Origin: Hyphomonas sp.
Lineage (GTDB): Bacteria; Pseudomonadota; Alphaproteobacteria; Caulobacterales; Hyphomonadaceae
DNA length: 64,000 bases
Assembly (NCBI RefSeq): GCF_016125515.1
Contig: NZ_WGLO01000002.1
Location: 124,001-188,000 of the forward strand
Direction of reading: 5' to 3'
Position 1 is the first letter of the stretch. Every line of letters begins with the position of its first letter. The notes beneath the pieces are model-generated. The model did no database searches. It had not been told where the DNA came from and was given only the letters and a program-made list of their open reading frames with translations. The position numbers and the translations under genes are program-made. Of the stretch, positions 9,656-19,166 are shown in pieces.

Positions 9656-10410
9656 GCCGCCACCGCCGCGCCGCGCGCGACGTCCATCCGGCGCCGCATC
9701 TCGCGGATGGCCGCCTCGAGGCCGATGAAGATCGCTTCGCCGATCAGGAAGTGGCCGATATTGAGTTCGGCCAGCTCGGGAATGGCCGCCACGGGCCCGA
9801 CATTCTCGAAAGTCAGTCCGTGCCCGGCATGCGGTTCGATCCCGCGCCGGCGGGCATCGGCCGCCGCGAATTTCAGACGTTCCAGCTCAGGCGCCGCCGC
9901 CTCCGCACCGCCCTCCAGCCACAGCTCGGCATACTTGCCGGTGTGCAGCTCAACCACCGGCGCACGCAGCACTTCCGCCACCGCGATCTGCACGGGGTCA
10001 GGCTCGATGAACAGAGACACGCGCGCGCCCGCCTTGCGCAGCGCATCGACCACCGGGGCAATCCGGTTGTGCATACCGGCCACGTCCAGCCCGCCTTCGG
10101 TCGTGCGCTCCTCGCGCCGCTCCGGCACGAGGCAGGCCGCATGCGGACGAAACGCGACCGCGATGGCCTCCATCTCCTCGGTCACCGCCATTTCGAGATT
10201 GATCGGCAGGCGCGTCGCCTTGCGGATCGCCTCGATATCTCCGTCCCGGATGTGCCGGCGATCTTCGCGCAGGTGGATGGTGATACCGTCGGCGCCTGCC
10301 GCCTCAGAGATCTGCGCCGCGCGCACGGGGTTCGGATGCGGCCCGCCGCGCGCGTTGCGGATGGTCGCAACGTGATCGATATTGACTCCGAGGCGGAGGA
10401 AACCTGCCAT
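9652..10410 (-). CDS. pdxJ: Pyridoxine 5'-phosphate synthase
   Basis: 252 residues from the ATG at 10410, which gives the conserved beginning [19 protein letters not shown]; the longer open frame upstream runs through pyrE and is not real. Other PdxJ features are [16 protein letters not shown] and the closing [14 protein letters not shown]. It condenses 1-deoxy-D-xylulose 5-phosphate with 3-amino-2-oxopropyl phosphate to make pyridoxine 5'-phosphate, the last ring-forming step of de novo vitamin B6 synthesis. The start overlaps the pyrE stop as TGATG. Confidence 0.96.
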   Translation of the reverse strand: MAGFLRLGVNIDHVATIRNARGGPHPNPVRAAQISEAAGADGITIHLREDRRHIRDGDIEAIRKATRLPINLEMAVTEEMEAIAVAFRPHAACLVPERREERTTEGGLDVAGMHNRIAPVVDALRKAGARVSLFIEPDPVQIAVAEVLRAPVVELHTGKYAELWLEGGAEAAAPELERLKFAAADARRRGIEPHAGHGLTFENVGPVAAIPELAELNIGHFLIGEAIFIGLEAAIREMRRRMDVARGAAVAA

Positions 10411-10991
10411 CAGGCAAGCCCCCGCGAGCCCGGTTTCACCGCCGGCATCGCCGCAAGCTCCGGGGGCAGATCGTCCGCCGCATAATCCGGGAAGTTCACC
10501 TGCGCGAGCGAGATCAGCTGGCAGCCGACATCGGCGCGCCCGCCGGACCGGTCTATGATGCACGCCCCGCCCACCACTTTGCCCGGCAGCTTCGCGAGCG
10601 CCTCAACCGTCTCACGGAAGGACAGGCCCGTCGTCACGATATCCTCGGCAATGAGCACCCGCTCGCCTTCGGCAATCGAGAAGCCACGGCGGAATTCGAG
10701 ATTGCCGTCCACACGTTCCGCAAAGATCGCGCGCGCGCCCAGCTGGCGTGCCAGTTCATAGCCCGGAATAATGCCGCCGACGGCGGGCCCCGCGACCACA
10801 TCGATCTTGCCGAACGTCGCGTTCAGCTTTTCGGCGAGCGCCTTGCAGAGCTTCTCCGATAGGTCCGGCCGCGAGAAGACCAGCGCCTTCTGCAGGAAAA
10901 CCGGGCTGCGCCGGCCCGACGACAGGATGAAATGCCCTTCGAGCAGGGCGCCCGCCGCGCGGAAAACGTCGAGAACCTGATCACTGTTCAT
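10410..10991 (-). CDS. pyrE: Orotate phosphoribosyltransferase
   Basis: 193 residues from ATG 10991. The PRPP-binding signature [16 protein letters not shown] is present, with [16 protein letters not shown] and [13 protein letters not shown] upstream of it. It converts orotate and PRPP to orotidine 5'-monophosphate in pyrimidine synthesis; the dihydroorotase acting just before it is encoded at 29298, not in this operon. Its first codons overlap the end of rel by 11 bp, so the two are probably translationally coupled. An in-frame start at 11027 would overlap rel further and has no better signal. Confidence 0.95.
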   Translation of the reverse strand: MNSDQVLDVFRAAGALLEGHFILSSGRRSPVFLQKALVFSRPDLSEKLCKALAEKLNATFGKIDVVAGPAVGGIIPGYELARQLGARAIFAERVDGNLEFRRGFSIAEGERVLIAEDIVTTGLSFRETVEALAKLPGKVVGGACIIDRSGGRADVGCQLISLAQVNFPDYAADDLPPELAAMPAVKPGSRGLA

Positions 10992-13248
10992 CCTGGCCCT
11001 CCTGGTCGCGCACCGCGCGGTCAACAACAGCCAGCGAACGCAGCGCCGCCAGGATCTGCGTCAGTCGTTTCAGATCTTCCACTTCTATATCCATCATCAG
11101 TTCAATGAAATCGGGTTGGCGCGCGCCGGTCGAGATGCCGACGATATTGCCATTGGATTCGGCCACGGCCGAACAGAGCTTTGCCAGAACGCCCTTCTGG
11201 TTGGAAGCGTTGATCCGTATGCGTCCGATCGCCACCGCGCCGGTCTTCGCCAGCTCGGTCCATTTCAGGTCGCGCCACAGTTCGGGCTGGTCGTCATACT
11301 CTGCGAGGCGCGGACAGCTCGACACGTGCACTACCAGACCCTTGTCGGGCACCTGCACGCCGATGATGCGGTCGCCCGGCAACGGGCGGCAGCATTGGCC
11401 GAGATGCAGCGTCACGCCCGGCGTCAGGTCTTTGCCCTCCACGAACAGCGGCGCATGGCGGCTGTCGATGGGGCGCTTGTCCAGATCGTCCGTCCGGTCC
11501 GGCTCGTAGCCGGGGAAAGCCGCGCGCACGATGGCCGATGTCTGCACCTTGCCGCGCCCGGTCTCCTCGCGCAGCTCGTCAATCGTGTCCAACTTCAGCT
11601 TCTTGGCGACCTCGATCAGCATCACGTCGATCGGATCGACCCCAGCCCGGCGCAGCGCCTGGTTGATGAGGCCCTCGCCAAGCCGCCGGAACTCGGCCGC
11701 TTCGCGGTCGCGCTCGAGCTTGCGCTGCTTGGATTTCGCGCGGCCCGTATAGGTCATCGCTTCCCAGCCGACCAACGCGGCCGGTGCACGCCCACGGATG
11801 ATATCCACCACGTCGCCATTCTTCAGCGGCCGGCGCATGGACTTCTCTTCGCCGTTGATCCGTGCACCGATGGCCGTGTCGCCCACCGCCGAGTGCACCG
11901 CATAGGCGAAATCCAGCGGCATCGCGCCCGCAGGAAGGATGATCAGCTTTCCCTTCGGCGTGAACGCGAAAACATGTTCGCGGTACATCTCAAGCTTGGC
12001 GTGCTCGAGGAATTCGCCCGGCTCGGCGCCGTCGCGCAGCAGTTCGGCGAAGGCCTTGAGGTTCGCTTCCGGATCGAGACCGGCCGCGCGCGCCGAGTCG
12101 ACGTCAAACCCGTAGGACCGGTTCTTGTAGCCCCAGTGCGCCGCCACGCCGTATTCCGCCGTGCGGTCCATCGCCACCGTGCGGATCTGCAATTCCACCC
12201 GGCGATTGCCGGAGGCGCGTACAGTCGTGTGCAGGCTGGCATAGCCATTCGGCTTGGGCACGGAGATGAAGTCGCGGAACCGGTCCGGAATGCAGGCCCA
12301 ATGCGTGTGCACGGCGCCGAGCACAGCGTAGCAATCCTGCGTGTTGTCGAGGATCACGCGGAAGGCGAACAGGTCTGCCACATCGCGGAAGGAAATGGAT
12401 TTGCGTTCCAGCTTGCGCCAAAGCGAATAGGGCTGCTTGCGCCGGCCGCGCAGGCGGTAATTGAGCCCCGTCTCGTCGAGCAGCTTCGTGAGGTCAACGC
12501 GCAGGCGCTCAAGGTCGCCCTTGTTCTCGTTCTCCAGCTCTTCCAGCCGGTAGAGGATCGCACGGCGGGCATCGGGGTTCAGCTCCTGGAACGCCAGGTC
12601 GTCCATGCGCGCGGCGACATCATAAAGACCCACCCGGCGCGCCAGCGGCGCATAGATGTCCATCGTCTCGCGCGCGGTGCGCTGGCGGCTTTCCGCCTTC
12701 TTGCGATGGTGCAGAGTTTCCATGTTGTGCAGCCGGTCGGCCAGCTTAACCAGCAGCACACGGATGTCACTCGTCATCGCCAGGATGAACTTCTGGAAGT
12801 TCTCCGCCTGCGCTGCTTCCTTCGAACTGAATTCCAGCTTGTCGAGCTTCGTGACCCCATCGACCAGCTCGGCCACATCCGCGCCGAAGCGAACCTCGAT
12901 GTCGCCGATGTCGATCTCGGTGTCCTCGACCACATCATGCAGCAGACCGGCGGCGATGGTCACCTCATCGAGGTGCACATCCGCCAGCAGGTTCGCAACC
13001 CGGATGGGATGAGAATAATATGCCTCGCCGGAATCGCGCGTCTGCACGCCGTGATGCTTCTTGGCGAAGTCATAGGCCTGACCGAGCAGTTCGGACTTCA
13101 CCCGTGGGTGATAGGCCCGAACCTTTGCAATCAGCTCATCGCGGGTCGGAACCGGGGGCAACCCATCCGCCGCGTCAGGCGCAGCGGTCTGTGTGCCAGC
13201 GTCAGCGCCAGCCCCTTTTTCCTGTCCGGAAAGGGCGCTGCCGTCCAT
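10981..13248 (-). CDS. rel: Bifunctional (p)ppGpp synthetase/hydrolase (RSH)
   Basis: 755 residues in the full-length Rel/SpoT arrangement: an HD hydrolase domain ([30 protein letters not shown]), the synthetase domain ([37 protein letters not shown]), a TGS domain ([20 protein letters not shown]) and a C-terminal ACT domain. Retention of the HD histidines/aspartate and the synthetase residues suggests it both makes and degrades the alarmone, as expected for the single RSH enzyme of most alphaproteobacteria. The start is ATG 13248 behind TTAGGAG, whose first bases overlap the rpoZ stop, so rpoZ and rel are co-transcribed. Confidence 0.96.
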   Translation of the reverse strand: MDGSALSGQEKGAGADAGTQTAAPDAADGLPPVPTRDELIAKVRAYHPRVKSELLGQAYDFAKKHHGVQTRDSGEAYYSHPIRVANLLADVHLDEVTIAAGLLHDVVEDTEIDIGDIEVRFGADVAELVDGVTKLDKLEFSSKEAAQAENFQKFILAMTSDIRVLLVKLADRLHNMETLHHRKKAESRQRTARETMDIYAPLARRVGLYDVAARMDDLAFQELNPDARRAILYRLEELENENKGDLERLRVDLTKLLDETGLNYRLRGRRKQPYSLWRKLERKSISFRDVADLFAFRVILDNTQDCYAVLGAVHTHWACIPDRFRDFISVPKPNGYASLHTTVRASGNRRVELQIRTVAMDRTAEYGVAAHWGYKNRSYGFDVDSARAAGLDPEANLKAFAELLRDGAEPGEFLEHAKLEMYREHVFAFTPKGKLIILPAGAMPLDFAYAVHSAVGDTAIGARINGEEKSMRRPLKNGDVVDIIRGRAPAALVGWEAMTYTGRAKSKQRKLERDREAAEFRRLGEGLINQALRRAGVDPIDVMLIEVAKKLKLDTIDELREETGRGKVQTSAIVRAAFPGYEPDRTDDLDKRPIDSRHAPLFVEGKDLTPGVTLHLGQCCRPLPGDRIIGVQVPDKGLVVHVSSCPRLAEYDDQPELWRDLKWTELAKTGAVAIGRIRINASNQKGVLAKLCSAVAESNGNIVGISTGARQPDFIELMMDIEVEDLKRLTQILAALRSLAVVDRAVRDQEGQDEQ

Positions 13249-13256
13249 TTGGGCTC

Positions 13257-13607
13257 CTAAAGGCGATCGTCGCGCCCGGATTCGATTTCGGCCTGGTAGG
13301 CGCGCAGAACGTCGTCTTCGGTCGCGGCCGGAGCAGCCATAAGGGCCTGACGGTCGGCTTCGCGCTCGTTCTCCTCGCCCGGACGGATGTCCTGCAGGTT
13401 CGAGATCAGGGCTTCCTTGACGACTTTCAGGTCGATCGTTGCGTCGGCAATCTCGCGCAGCGAGACGACGGGATCCTTGTCATTGTCCCGGTCCACGGTC
13501 AGGGGCGAACCTTCACGGATCATCCGGGCGCGGTGCCCGGCGAGCAGCACCAGCTCGAACCGGTTCGGGACTTTTTCAATGCAATCTTCGACGGTAACAC
13601 GTGCCAT
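13257..13607 (-). CDS. rpoZ: DNA-directed RNA polymerase omega subunit
   Basis: 116 residues from ATG 13607, beginning [19 protein letters not shown], the conserved omega opening, followed by [10 protein letters not shown]. Omega helps fold and assemble the beta-prime subunit and, with DksA, forms a ppGpp-binding site. Being first in the operon with rel, only 8 bp apart, links the polymerase target and the alarmone enzyme. The tail after residue 75 is acidic and variable, as in other alphaproteobacteria. An in-frame ATG at 13655 would add a non-conserved leader and is rejected. Confidence 0.95.
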   Translation of the reverse strand: MARVTVEDCIEKVPNRFELVLLAGHRARMIREGSPLTVDRDNDKDPVVSLREIADATIDLKVVKEALISNLQDIRPGEENEREADRQALMAAPAATEDDVLRAYQAEIESGRDDRL

Positions 13608-13763
13608 TTCGGACAAATCTCCTGAGAACCGCCCTTTATATGCGCTGCAGCACACCGCGGCAACCCATCCTTGCAGGCTTTGGCAAGGACCGGTAAGCGG
13701 TGGAAAGGCACATTCCGGGCAAACAGATTATGCCCCTCCTATTGGAAGAAAAGAGTATTGCCA

Positions 13764-14339
13764 ATGGCCTTCTACAAGGATGAGCGACTCGCCCTGTTCA
13801 TAGATGGCGCAAACCTCTACTCAGCGGCCCGCGCCGTCGGCCTGGAAATAGATTTCCGTAAACTTTTCAAGGAATTCCAGACCCGCGGCCGCCTCATACG
13901 CGCCAACTACTACACCGCCCTGCTCGAAAACGACGATTACAGCCCGATCCGCCCTCTGGTCGACTGGCTGGCCTATAACGGCTTCAACGTCATCAAGAAG
14001 TCCGCCCGGGAATTCGTCGACCGCGAAGGCCGCAAGCGGGTCCGCGGGAACATGGATGTCGAACTCGCCGTCGATATGCTCGAAGCGGCTGCCTGGGCCG
14101 ATCACATAGTCCTGTTCAGCGGCAATGGCGATTTTCGCCGCCTGGTCGAGGCGGTGAAAGCCAAGGGCGTGCGCGTCTCCGTCGTCTCGACAATGAACGC
14201 ATCCCCGCCGATGATCTCTGACGATCTGCGCCGTGAGGCCGACACGTTCATCGAGCTCGTCGATCTCGGCGAGCTGATCGCCCGCCCCCGCCGTGAAACT
14301 GCCGACGGGCCGCAGGACGACGACCGCGACGACGACTGA
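13764..14339 (+). CDS. NYN domain protein (LabA/DUF88 type)
   Basis: 191 residues from ATG 13764, preceded by GGAAGAAAAGAG. The NYN (PIN-like) nuclease fold is recognised from LALFIDGANLYSAARAV, the central GNMDVELAVDMLEAA and the FSGNGDFRRLVEAVKAKGV motif, which supply the acidic metal-binding residues expected in a ribonuclease. The last 15 residues are nearly all Asp. Members act on RNA, but the target in bacteria is mostly unknown. It is divergent from rpoZ and followed after about 60 bp by a DUF2267 gene. Confidence 0.88.
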   Translation: MAFYKDERLALFIDGANLYSAARAVGLEIDFRKLFKEFQTRGRLIRANYYTALLENDDYSPIRPLVDWLAYNGFNVIKKSAREFVDREGRKRVRGNMDVELAVDMLEAAAWADHIVLFSGNGDFRRLVEAVKAKGVRVSVVSTMNASPPMISDDLRREADTFIELVDLGELIARPRRETADGPQDDDRDDD

Positions 14340-14399
14340 GCCCGGTTTGCGGCCAGCCACCGCATGGGCAGCCGGCCGGACTGGGCGCACGCTTTGCAC

Positions 14400-14849
14400 A
14401 TGCCGATGCCTTGGACCTACCGACACGCGAGCGCCGAATGGCAGCGCTTCCTGGATGTCGCCAAGGACGAGATGGTCCTCATCAGCAACAACGCCGCCTA
14501 CACGGCCATAGAAGGCGTGCTGCTGACCTTCCGCCGCCGGCTGACGGTCGATCAGGCGCTCCGCTTTGCGGATACGCTGCCCTCCATCCCCAGAGCGATC
14601 TTCGTCATTGGCTGGCACCCCACCAAACCCGCCCCCTGGGGCAGCCGCGCGGAACAGACCGCCGAGGCACAGGCCCTTCGCCCGTATCACAACCTGACAC
14701 CCGTCAACTGTATCGAGGCGACGGCGATTGCGCTGCGCGCCGTCGTGCGTCCGGACGAGATCGATCCGGTCCTCGCGGCCATCGGCCCGGAGGCTGAAGC
14801 GTTCTGGCACGTCGAACCGGCGCGCGTCAGGCCGGTTGATTTTCCCTGA
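14400..14849 (+). CDS. DUF2267 domain protein
   Basis: 149 residues if started at ATG 14400, giving MPMPWTYRHASAEW, which matches how I recall these proteins starting; ATG 14364 would add 12 residues. The body (AYTAIEGVLLTFRRRLTVDQA, then FADTLPSIPRAIFVIGWHP) fits DUF2267, a small helical family often described as lacking known function. The second half (ALRPYHNLTPVNCIEATAIALRAV) looks like a partial repeat of the first. No ribosome binding site is convincing at either start. Whether it is co-transcribed with the NYN gene is uncertain. Confidence 0.72.
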   Translation: MPMPWTYRHASAEWQRFLDVAKDEMVLISNNAAYTAIEGVLLTFRRRLTVDQALRFADTLPSIPRAIFVIGWHPTKPAPWGSRAEQTAEAQALRPYHNLTPVNCIEATAIALRAVVRPDEIDPVLAAIGPEAEAFWHVEPARVRPVDFP

Positions 14850-14909
14850 TCGCATGTTGCACGGCTGCCGGCCCGGGCTAGTCTCGGCCTGCTGATCGGG
14901 AGGCCTTCC

Positions 14910-15536
14910 ATGAACGCGATACCGCATCCGCGCTTTACCGGGTTCGTCCTCGTCTTTGCCCTGATCGGCGGCCTGTCATTGTCCGTGCTCTCGCCCGCGC
15001 GCGCCCTGATCACCGGCTTCGATCTCGCCGCGATCATGTTCATCTTCTCCTGCCTGCCGCTCTGGTCCGCCGATACGGCCGCCGCCGCCCGCCAGCGGGG
15101 CGCGCGCGATGACGGCGGACGCAGCCTGCTGCTCATCGTCACCCTCGCCACCTTCATCAGCGTGTTGATCGCCACGACCCTGATGATCGCCGGCCCTTCG
15201 CGTCTGGGGGCCGCCGACATCGCGATCAGCATCCCGACCCTCATTCTGGCCTGGCTGTTCGCGAACCTCGTTTTCGCCTTCCAATACTCGCATCTCTATT
15301 ACGACCAGCATGGCGGCGCTGACCGCGCGGGCCTGAACTTCCCTGGCACGGAGGTGCCCGGCTTTGCGGACTTCTGCTATTTTTCGTTCGTGATCGGAAT
15401 GACGTGCCAGGTGTCGGACGTGACCATCTCCGACGCCACGCTGCGCAAGGCCGCCACCCTCCACGGCCTCGCTGCCTTCTTCTTCAATCTCGGCGTCCTC
15501 GCCCTTGCCGTCAACATCACTGCCAGCGTGATCTGA
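14910..15536 (+). CDS. DUF1345 family membrane protein
   Basis: 208 residues, ATG 14910 behind GGGAGG. Five hydrophobic segments are visible (about 11-30, 38-55, 73-95, 105-125 and 185-207). The family-typical FAFQYSHLYYD and the GTEVPGFADFCYFSFVIGMT segment near residues 127-170 identify DUF1345. It is an inner-membrane protein of unknown function. The motif FCYFSFVIGMTCQVSDV is reminiscent of ion-channel pore-helix sequences, but that is only a suggestion. It ends convergently with the LpxR-like gene; the terminator at 15545-15576 serves the opposite strand. Confidence 0.82.
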   Translation: MNAIPHPRFTGFVLVFALIGGLSLSVLSPARALITGFDLAAIMFIFSCLPLWSADTAAAARQRGARDDGGRSLLLIVTLATFISVLIATTLMIAGPSRLGAADIAISIPTLILAWLFANLVFAFQYSHLYYDQHGGADRAGLNFPGTEVPGFADFCYFSFVIGMTCQVSDVTISDATLRKAATLHGLAAFFFNLGVLALAVNITASVI

Positions 15537-15544
15537 CGCCCGGC

Positions 15545-15576
15545 CAAAAAAAGAAAACCCCTGCCGAAGCAGGGGT
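15545..15576 (-). terminator. Rho-independent terminator of the LpxR-like gene
   Basis: On the reverse strand an 8-bp perfect stem (ACCCCTGC/GCAGGGGT) closes a TTCG tetraloop and is followed by TTTCTTTTTTT. It lies 36 bp after the stop of the gene at 15613, so it ends that transcript. There is no T-run on the forward side, so it is probably one-directional. Confidence 0.9.
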
Positions 15577-15612
15577 GAGGGGTCAGTTGCAATGGTATTC
15601 GGAAGGGGCAGA

Positions 15613-16500
15613 TCAACGCCGCATGGTGAAACTGATGCCGGCAAAATCTTCGGTGTCGGAGAGACTGCCATTGCGGTCGCTGAAGCGCATTTCGCGCCGG
15701 ATATAGCTCAATGACAACTCACCGCCGGCGCGCTGGATCGAGACACCGGCCTGCAGGTCGCCGACCGTCAGCTGGTCGGTCAGCTGCATGTCGCTCAGCG
15801 CGTCCACGCCGAGGCGCTGCATGTCGGTATCCCAGACGAGCGCTTCGCCATCTGCGCCGACAAACACGTACCAGCCTTTGGGCGCCTCGCTGGACTGAAG
15901 CACGTCGAGACCCTGACCAAAGCGCAGTTCACCGCCCAGACGCTTGCCCTTGAGGTCGCCGCCATCGCGCACGGCCAGGCGCGGGGCCAGTCCGACGTCG
16001 AAGGCCAGACCGGTCTGGGTGCTGGTGGCGGCCAATGACAGGCCGATCGAAACGTTGCGGGTTTCAGGATCGGGCTGGCCATAGCGGGCCGTCGCCAGAT
16101 CGGCGGCCAATGAGCTCAACACCGGGCTGGAAGACCAGCCGAAGGAAAGATCCGATTGCGGAAGGCCGGCAATGCCCGACCCGGTCAGGCTGAAAGCTGA
16201 CGGCGGCGCATTTGTGGCGAAGACGGTGACGTCTGAATCGGGGCCTGTCAGCAGAACACTGGAGACCGATCCAACCGGCGCGCCAAGACCGGCGCCTGTA
16301 TCACTGAGCGCGCTGTCGGTGGGCGCATTGAGAGCGCCGCTTCCGAACGATCCCGGCACGGCCAGGGACATGCCCAGCGAGGGTTCGACGGCGGGTTCGG
16401 CATAAGCATAGTCTGCAGCGCCCGACGAAACGCACCCCTGACAGGCCAGGGTAACAAGGCTCGTGGCAAATGCGAAGGCCATTCCTCTAATACCTTTCAC
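15613..16500 (-). CDS. Putative envelope beta-barrel protein, LpxR/DUF2219-like C-terminus
   Basis: 295 residues from GTG 16500, which has an AAGGA box 8 nt upstream; the ATG at 16482 has its GAGG too close. The N-terminus is a signal sequence, possibly of lipoprotein type near LACQGC, followed by a 70-residue Ser/Gly/Ala-rich region. The C-terminal half alternates hydrophobic and polar residues and contains GWYVFVGADGEAL, LTVGDLQAGVS and SLSYIRREMRF, recalling the last strands of lipid A 3'-O-deacylase LpxR. The LpxR catalytic region is not recognisable, so enzymatic activity is doubtful. It ends in a phenylalanine-containing strand, as outer-membrane barrels do. Confidence 0.6.
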   Translation of the reverse strand: MKGIRGMAFAFATSLVTLACQGCVSSGAADYAYAEPAVEPSLGMSLAVPGSFGSGALNAPTDSALSDTGAGLGAPVGSVSSVLLTGPDSDVTVFATNAPPSAFSLTGSGIAGLPQSDLSFGWSSSPVLSSLAADLATARYGQPDPETRNVSIGLSLAATSTQTGLAFDVGLAPRLAVRDGGDLKGKRLGGELRFGQGLDVLQSSEAPKGWYVFVGADGEALVWDTDMQRLGVDALSDMQLTDQLTVGDLQAGVSIQRAGGELSLSYIRREMRFSDRNGSLSDTEDFAGISFTMRR

Positions 16501-16817
16501 GGTCAGATTCCTTACTCCACTCACGTAAGAAGTTGACCCCGTCTGGCTAAAGTAACATGAAGGACTTGGCGTCCCAACCGCCTTTTCGCCCCTCAAAGAT
16601 TAATTCATCGCCACTGAAGCGGTACCTACAGATTCCGGGCCAACGCCCGGAAATCTGGCACTATTTGGGCCGAAGGACAGCCAAGCCCCGGGCCGGACTC
16701 CATTAACCGGTTGATACAATTGACGAAATTGTGGCGGACTTCCGGACCCCGAAAAGATGAACGGCCCGCCGGTTGGCGGGCCGCTCACATTAACGTTTCA
16801 ACCGGAACGGTCCGGGC
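16501..16817. other. 317-bp intergenic region, leader of LpxR-like gene and nrdA tail
   Basis: No gene is seen here. From the nrdA side it holds the nrdA terminator (16751-16783). An imperfect hairpin AGATTCCGGGC/GCCCGGAAATCT spans 16630-16656. AT-rich segments near 16590-16610 and 16695-16735 are likely promoter territory for the LpxR-like gene. I see no RNA gene. Confidence 0.5.
16751..16783 (-). terminator. Rho-independent terminator of nrdA
   Basis: On the reverse strand a 9-bp perfect stem CGGCCCGCC/GGCGGGCCG with loop AACC is followed by TTCATCTTTTC. It starts 35 bp after the nrdA stop codon. Confidence 0.82.
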
Positions 16818-18686
16818 CTATTGGCAGGCCAGACACTCGTCATAGTCGGTGACGGCGACGTCCATCTTCTCGGCCTCGATCTTTTCAGAGCCGGCAAAAG
16901 ACGCGCGCTGGACCGATTTCGAGCGGCAATAGTACAGCGATTTCAGGCCCCGCTCCCATGCCGTCCAGTGCAGCATGTGCAGGTCCCACTTGTCGATGTC
17001 GCCCGGCAGGAAGAGGTTCAGAGACTGCGACTGGCAGATGAACGGCGTGCGGTCGGCTGCCAGTTCGATGATCCACCGCTGGTCGAGTTCGAAGGCTGTC
17101 TTGTAGATGTCCTTCTCGAACTGGTCGAGGCAGTCGAGATGCTGCACCGAGCCTTCGTGTTCGAGGATCGATCCCCAGATCTCCGGCGTGTTGAGGCCCT
17201 TGGTCTCCAGAAGCGCTTCAAGCTGCTGGTTCTTGACCGTGAACGAACCCGACAGGGTCTTGTGCGTGTACACGTTGGCCGGGATCGGCTCGATGCCAGC
17301 CGAGGTGCCGCCGCAGATGATCGAGATCGACGCGGTGGGCGCCACCGCCAGCTTGTTCGAGAAGCGGGCCATCATGCCGACATCGCGGGCGTCTTCGCAG
17401 GGGCCGCGTTCCTTGGCGAGTTTCACCGAGGCCGCGTCCGCGCCCTGGCGGATATGCTTGAAGATCTTGAGGTTCAGGGCCTTCGCCGTGGCGCTCTCCA
17501 GCGAGACGTTCATCGCCTGCAGGAAAGAGTGGAAGCCCATGACACCCAGACCGACCGACCGCTCGCGCTTGGCCGAGTAGACCGCGCGGGCCATTTCCGG
17601 CGGCGCGCGCTGGATGAAGTCTTCCAGCACGTTGTCGAGGAAGCGGAACACGTCTTCCATGAACATCGGCTCTTTCGACCATTCGAGGAAGGTCTCGGCA
17701 TTGACCGACGAGAGGCAGCAGACCGCCGTGCGGTCGACGCCGCGATGGTCAACGCCGGTCGGCAGCGTGATTTCCGAGCAGAGGTTCGACTGCGTGACCT
17801 TCAGGCCAAGGCGCTTCTGGTGCGCCGGCATGGCGTTGTTCACGGTGTCAGTGAACAGAAGGTACGGCTCGCCGGTCTGCATGCGCAGCTCGAGGATCTT
17901 CTGCCACAGCTTGCGGGCGTTGACGGTCTTCAGCACGTCGCCGGACTTCGGCGAGATCAGGCCGAAGTCTTCATCGTTGCGCACCGCTTCCATGAAGGCA
18001 TCGGTAATGTTGATGCCGTGGTGGAGGTTGAGGCTCTTGCGGTTGAAGTCGCCCGAGGCTTTGCGGATCTCGAGGAACTCCTCGATTTCCGGGTGATGGA
18101 TGTCGAGATAGCACGCGGCCGACCCGCGGCGCAGCGAGCCTTGCGAGATAGCAAGCGTCAGCGAGTCCATCACGCGGATGAAGGGAATTATTCCCGAGGT
18201 CTGACCGTTCTGGCCGACCTTCTCGCCGATCGAGCGGACATTGCCCCAATAGGTGCCGATGCCGCCGCCGTTCGAGGCGAGCCAGACGTTCTCGGTCCAG
18301 GTCTCGACGATATCGTCCAGCGAGTCGCCGACCTGGTTCAGGAAGCAGGAGATCGGCAGGCCGCGATCAGCGCCGCCATTCGATAGCACCGGGGTGGCCG
18401 GCATGAACCAGAGTTTCGAGATATAGTCGTAGAGGCGCTGGGCATGGGCCGCATCATCCGCATAGGCGGAGGCGACGCGGGCGAACATGTCCTGATAGGT
18501 CTCGCCCGGCAGCAGGTAACGGTCATCCAGCGTCTTCTTGCCGAAGTCGGTCAACAGCGAATCCCGCGACGGATCAGTCTTGATCCCGTGGCCCTGGACC
18601 AGCGCGATCTTCGCTTCGGTACCAGCCTTCGGCTTGCCCTTGCGCGCGGCCTCTTTAGCGACGGATTGTGCGTTGGTTGCCGACAT
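16818..18686 (-). CDS. nrdA: Ribonucleoside-diphosphate reductase alpha subunit
   Basis: 622 residues from ATG 18686 behind CAGGAGGG. It is the large subunit of an aerobic ribonucleotide reductase: SQSNLCSEITLPT-type active-site motifs, NGGGIGTYWGNVR for substrate binding, VTQSNLCSEI, VGLGVMGFHSFLQ and the C-terminal redox pair CLAC at residues 618-621 are visible. The N-terminus lacks a roughly 90-residue ATP-cone domain, so overall dATP inhibition through a cone is not expected. The radical-generating NrdB partner is not adjacent in this window. Two NrdR boxes lie upstream, giving strong grounds for NrdR repression. Confidence 0.95.
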   Translation of the reverse strand: MSATNAQSVAKEAARKGKPKAGTEAKIALVQGHGIKTDPSRDSLLTDFGKKTLDDRYLLPGETYQDMFARVASAYADDAAHAQRLYDYISKLWFMPATPVLSNGGADRGLPISCFLNQVGDSLDDIVETWTENVWLASNGGGIGTYWGNVRSIGEKVGQNGQTSGIIPFIRVMDSLTLAISQGSLRRGSAACYLDIHHPEIEEFLEIRKASGDFNRKSLNLHHGINITDAFMEAVRNDEDFGLISPKSGDVLKTVNARKLWQKILELRMQTGEPYLLFTDTVNNAMPAHQKRLGLKVTQSNLCSEITLPTGVDHRGVDRTAVCCLSSVNAETFLEWSKEPMFMEDVFRFLDNVLEDFIQRAPPEMARAVYSAKRERSVGLGVMGFHSFLQAMNVSLESATAKALNLKIFKHIRQGADAASVKLAKERGPCEDARDVGMMARFSNKLAVAPTASISIICGGTSAGIEPIPANVYTHKTLSGSFTVKNQQLEALLETKGLNTPEIWGSILEHEGSVQHLDCLDQFEKDIYKTAFELDQRWIIELAADRTPFICQSQSLNLFLPGDIDKWDLHMLHWTAWERGLKSLYYCRSKSVQRASFAGSEKIEAEKMDVAVTDYDECLACQ

Positions 18687-18733
18687 GGCGACCCTCCTGA
18701 ATCTTCCTGCTTTTACTGGGTTTTTGGGGCATT

Positions 18734-18749
18734 CAACCAAATATGGTTT
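18734..18749 (-). promoter_or_regulatory. NrdR box 1 (weaker)
   Basis: A 16-bp imperfect palindrome centred on AACCAAATATGGTT that matches 11 of 16 positions of the NrdR consensus ACACWATATATWGTGT. It starts exactly 31 bp from the stronger box, the three-helical-turn phase seen for paired NrdR boxes, and lies about 50 bp upstream of the nrdA start codon. Confidence 0.7.
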
Positions 18750-18764
18750 AGCGCCTCTTCCCTG

Positions 18765-18780
18765 ACACTACATATAGTGT
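18765..18780 (-). promoter_or_regulatory. NrdR box 2 (near-consensus)
   Basis: ACACTATATGTAGTGT on the reverse strand, which differs from the NrdR consensus ACACWATATATWGTGT at one position and has perfect 6-bp arms. NrdR is the ATP/dATP-sensing repressor of ribonucleotide reductase genes; the site lies 79 bp upstream of the nrdA start codon. Confidence 0.88.
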
Positions 18781-19166
18781 CCGAAGGTTAATTTCCGGTC
18801 AACGCCCCATTTTACAAATCCGTCAAAGAGGCGTGGAAAACTCCTGAATGAAAAGTTAACGCCGCCGCTGGATGGCCCATCCTGCGGGCGATTCAGCCCG
18901 GCTGCCCGAAGGCCAAAACGACGCGGCCCGATCGGCCCGTGAAAGGGCCGGCCAGCACAATCGAATTTTTATGGGAGCGACTCACGATCCATCGGCACGA
19001 AGGATCAGGGTGGAGACAGGCAAACGACCCGGGCTGAAGCTCGTTAGGGCTGCTCGGTTCCCCGCCTGACCCGATTGGCGAGCGGCCCGTCCGCCGCCTG
19101 CCTCCGGGGGCGTATATGCGCGGGCCCGGTCCGAATCGCAAGGGCGGTGCGGCTCAAGGCGCCAAC
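18781..19166. other. Intergenic region upstream of nrdA, no gene seen
   Basis: About 386 bp between the NrdR boxes and the DUF779 stop. A near-CtrA word TTAA-N7-TCAA is at 18788-18802. The rest is GC-rich, with only short open frames lacking coding character. I see no RNA gene and no terminator with a T-run. Confidence 0.5.

Noticed and set aside
11116-13260. 714-codon forward-strand frame
   Set aside because: Antisense shadow of rel; no domain, no ribosome binding site, and low-complexity His/Arg/Gln content.
18788-18802. CtrA site upstream of nrdA
   Set aside because: TTAA-N7-TCAA differs from consensus at one half-site; it may be chance in an AT-richer stretch.
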